DNA of 15,037 nucleotides from Lachnospiraceae bacterium UBA6998. GTDB taxonomy: Bacteria > Bacillota > Clostridia > Lachnospirales > Lachnospiraceae. The first letter of the stretch is position 1; each line of letters opens with the position of its first letter. The notes beneath the pieces were generated by a model. It saw only the letters and a list, made by a program, of their open reading frames with translations. It had not been told where the DNA came from and made no database searches. Shown piece after piece: positions 14,860 to 15,037 of this stretch. The DNA is taken from the NCBI GenBank assembly GCA_002448395.1, contig DJXS01000012.1, positions 4,758 to 19,794 on the forward strand. Reading direction: 5' to 3'. The position numbers were made by a program, and so were the translations under genes.

Positions 14860-14901
14860 TCGAGGCGACGGGATTCGAACCCACGACCTCTGCGTCCCGA
14901 A
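14860..14901 (-). other. 3' half of tRNA-Pro(CGG), probable attachment site (att) of an integrated element
   Basis: Read on the minus strand this holds the anticodon loop TTCGGGA (anticodon CGG), the 3' anticodon strand CGCAG, a variable AGGTC, the T arm GTGGG-TTCGAAT-CCCGT, the 3' acceptor strand CGCCTCG and discriminator A. CTA rather than CCA follows. The matching 5' half (CGAGGCG acceptor strand, D arm, CTGCG anticodon strand) is absent: homology stops just at the anticodon loop, where TTCAGC stands instead. Such a break is where many tyrosine integrases recombine, leaving the old tRNA 3' end at the far boundary of the inserted element. Its own terminator is still in place. Confidence 0.75.
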
Positions 14902-14930
14902 GCTGAAGACGGCCTCGCCGGCCGGTGCCG

Positions 14931-15037
14931 TATTTTGCCAAAGTGGCTTAAACAGCCATGTTTTCCATATTTTGCCATACAGCCTGACACATAATAAACC
15001 AATATAAAACGACGTGAGGTTGAACAAAAAGTTGAAC
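14931..15037. repeat. Short direct repeats next to the att site, possible integrase arm sites
   Basis: TATTTTGCCA occurs at 14931-14940 and 14968-14977 (37 bases apart), and GTTGAAC at 15019-15025 and 15031-15037 (12 bases apart, the last cut by the window edge). They lie on the side where the integrated element should be. No believable gene is seen in these last 130 bases. Confidence 0.5.

Noticed and set aside
14300..14906. Open frames of 62-182 residues in the repeat region near the right end
   Set aside because: They run through inverted repeats, hairpins and the tRNA fragment, lack ribosome binding sites and resemble no protein.
14860..14930. Complete tRNA or tmRNA gene
   Set aside because: The T arm and anticodon loop fit tRNA-Pro(CGG), but no D arm or 5' acceptor strand is found within the rest of the window, and a tmRNA would need a different 3' end and a tag frame.

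Overview
The window looks like the chromosome of an anaerobic Clostridia-type Firmicute. GC is roughly 50-55% by eye, most genes have strong GGAGG-type ribosome binding sites, and the operons are compact. The gene families (iron-sulfur flavoprotein, YbhJ-like hydratase, MATE pump, ECF sigma factor with an ABC exporter, split chromate transporter, TPP-riboswitch thiD-cytX) fit that group. I cannot name a genus from sequence alone.

Layout, left to right. (1) 1-3410, plus strand: the 3' two thirds of a YbhJ-like aconitase-family hydratase, an iron-sulfur flavoprotein and a CaiB/BaiF-class CoA enzyme with the active-site residues of alpha-methylacyl-CoA racemase, closed by a clear terminator. (2) 3411-4076: no believable gene, but an array of 63-bp degenerate tandem repeats. 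(3) 4077-6079: msrA on the plus strand facing a MATE exporter on the minus strand. The MATE gene has a near-consensus promoter and a terminator-like hairpin directly before its ribosome binding site, suggesting attenuation. (4) 6159-9288, plus strand: a translationally coupled ECF sigma factor, a six-helix membrane protein, an ABC ATPase and an ABC permease. (5) 9309-11670, plus strand: a good promoter, then an FlK-like hotdog thioesterase, two half-size chromate (CHR) transporters and an azoreductase-like flavoprotein, ended by a bidirectional terminator. (6) 11675-13970, minus strand: thiD-cytX for hydroxymethylpyrimidine salvage, under a TPP riboswitch with an intrinsic terminator. The -35 box of its promoter lies in the end of a perfect 31-bp palindromic repeat. 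(7) 13965-14800: a repeat-rich stretch with that palindrome, a 58-codon gene remnant ending inside it, a five-copy TTGGGCACAG cluster and a 147-bp element bounded by 14-bp perfect inverted repeats. (8) 14803-15037: the 3' half of a tRNA-Pro(CGG) gene on the minus strand with its own terminator but no 5' half, followed by short direct repeats. This looks like the distal attachment site of an integrated element lying to the right of the window.

How the genes work together: the first operon probably converts an organic acid or its CoA ester, but the substrate is not evident. The thiD-cytX unit imports and phosphorylates the thiamin pyrimidine and is shut off by TPP. The sigma/ABC unit is probably a self-regulated envelope or peptide-stress exporter. 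No wholly new multi-gene defence or biosynthetic system is evident. The most unusual material is the non-coding part: the att site, the repeat-derived promoter box, the leader attenuator and three families of uncharacterised repeats.
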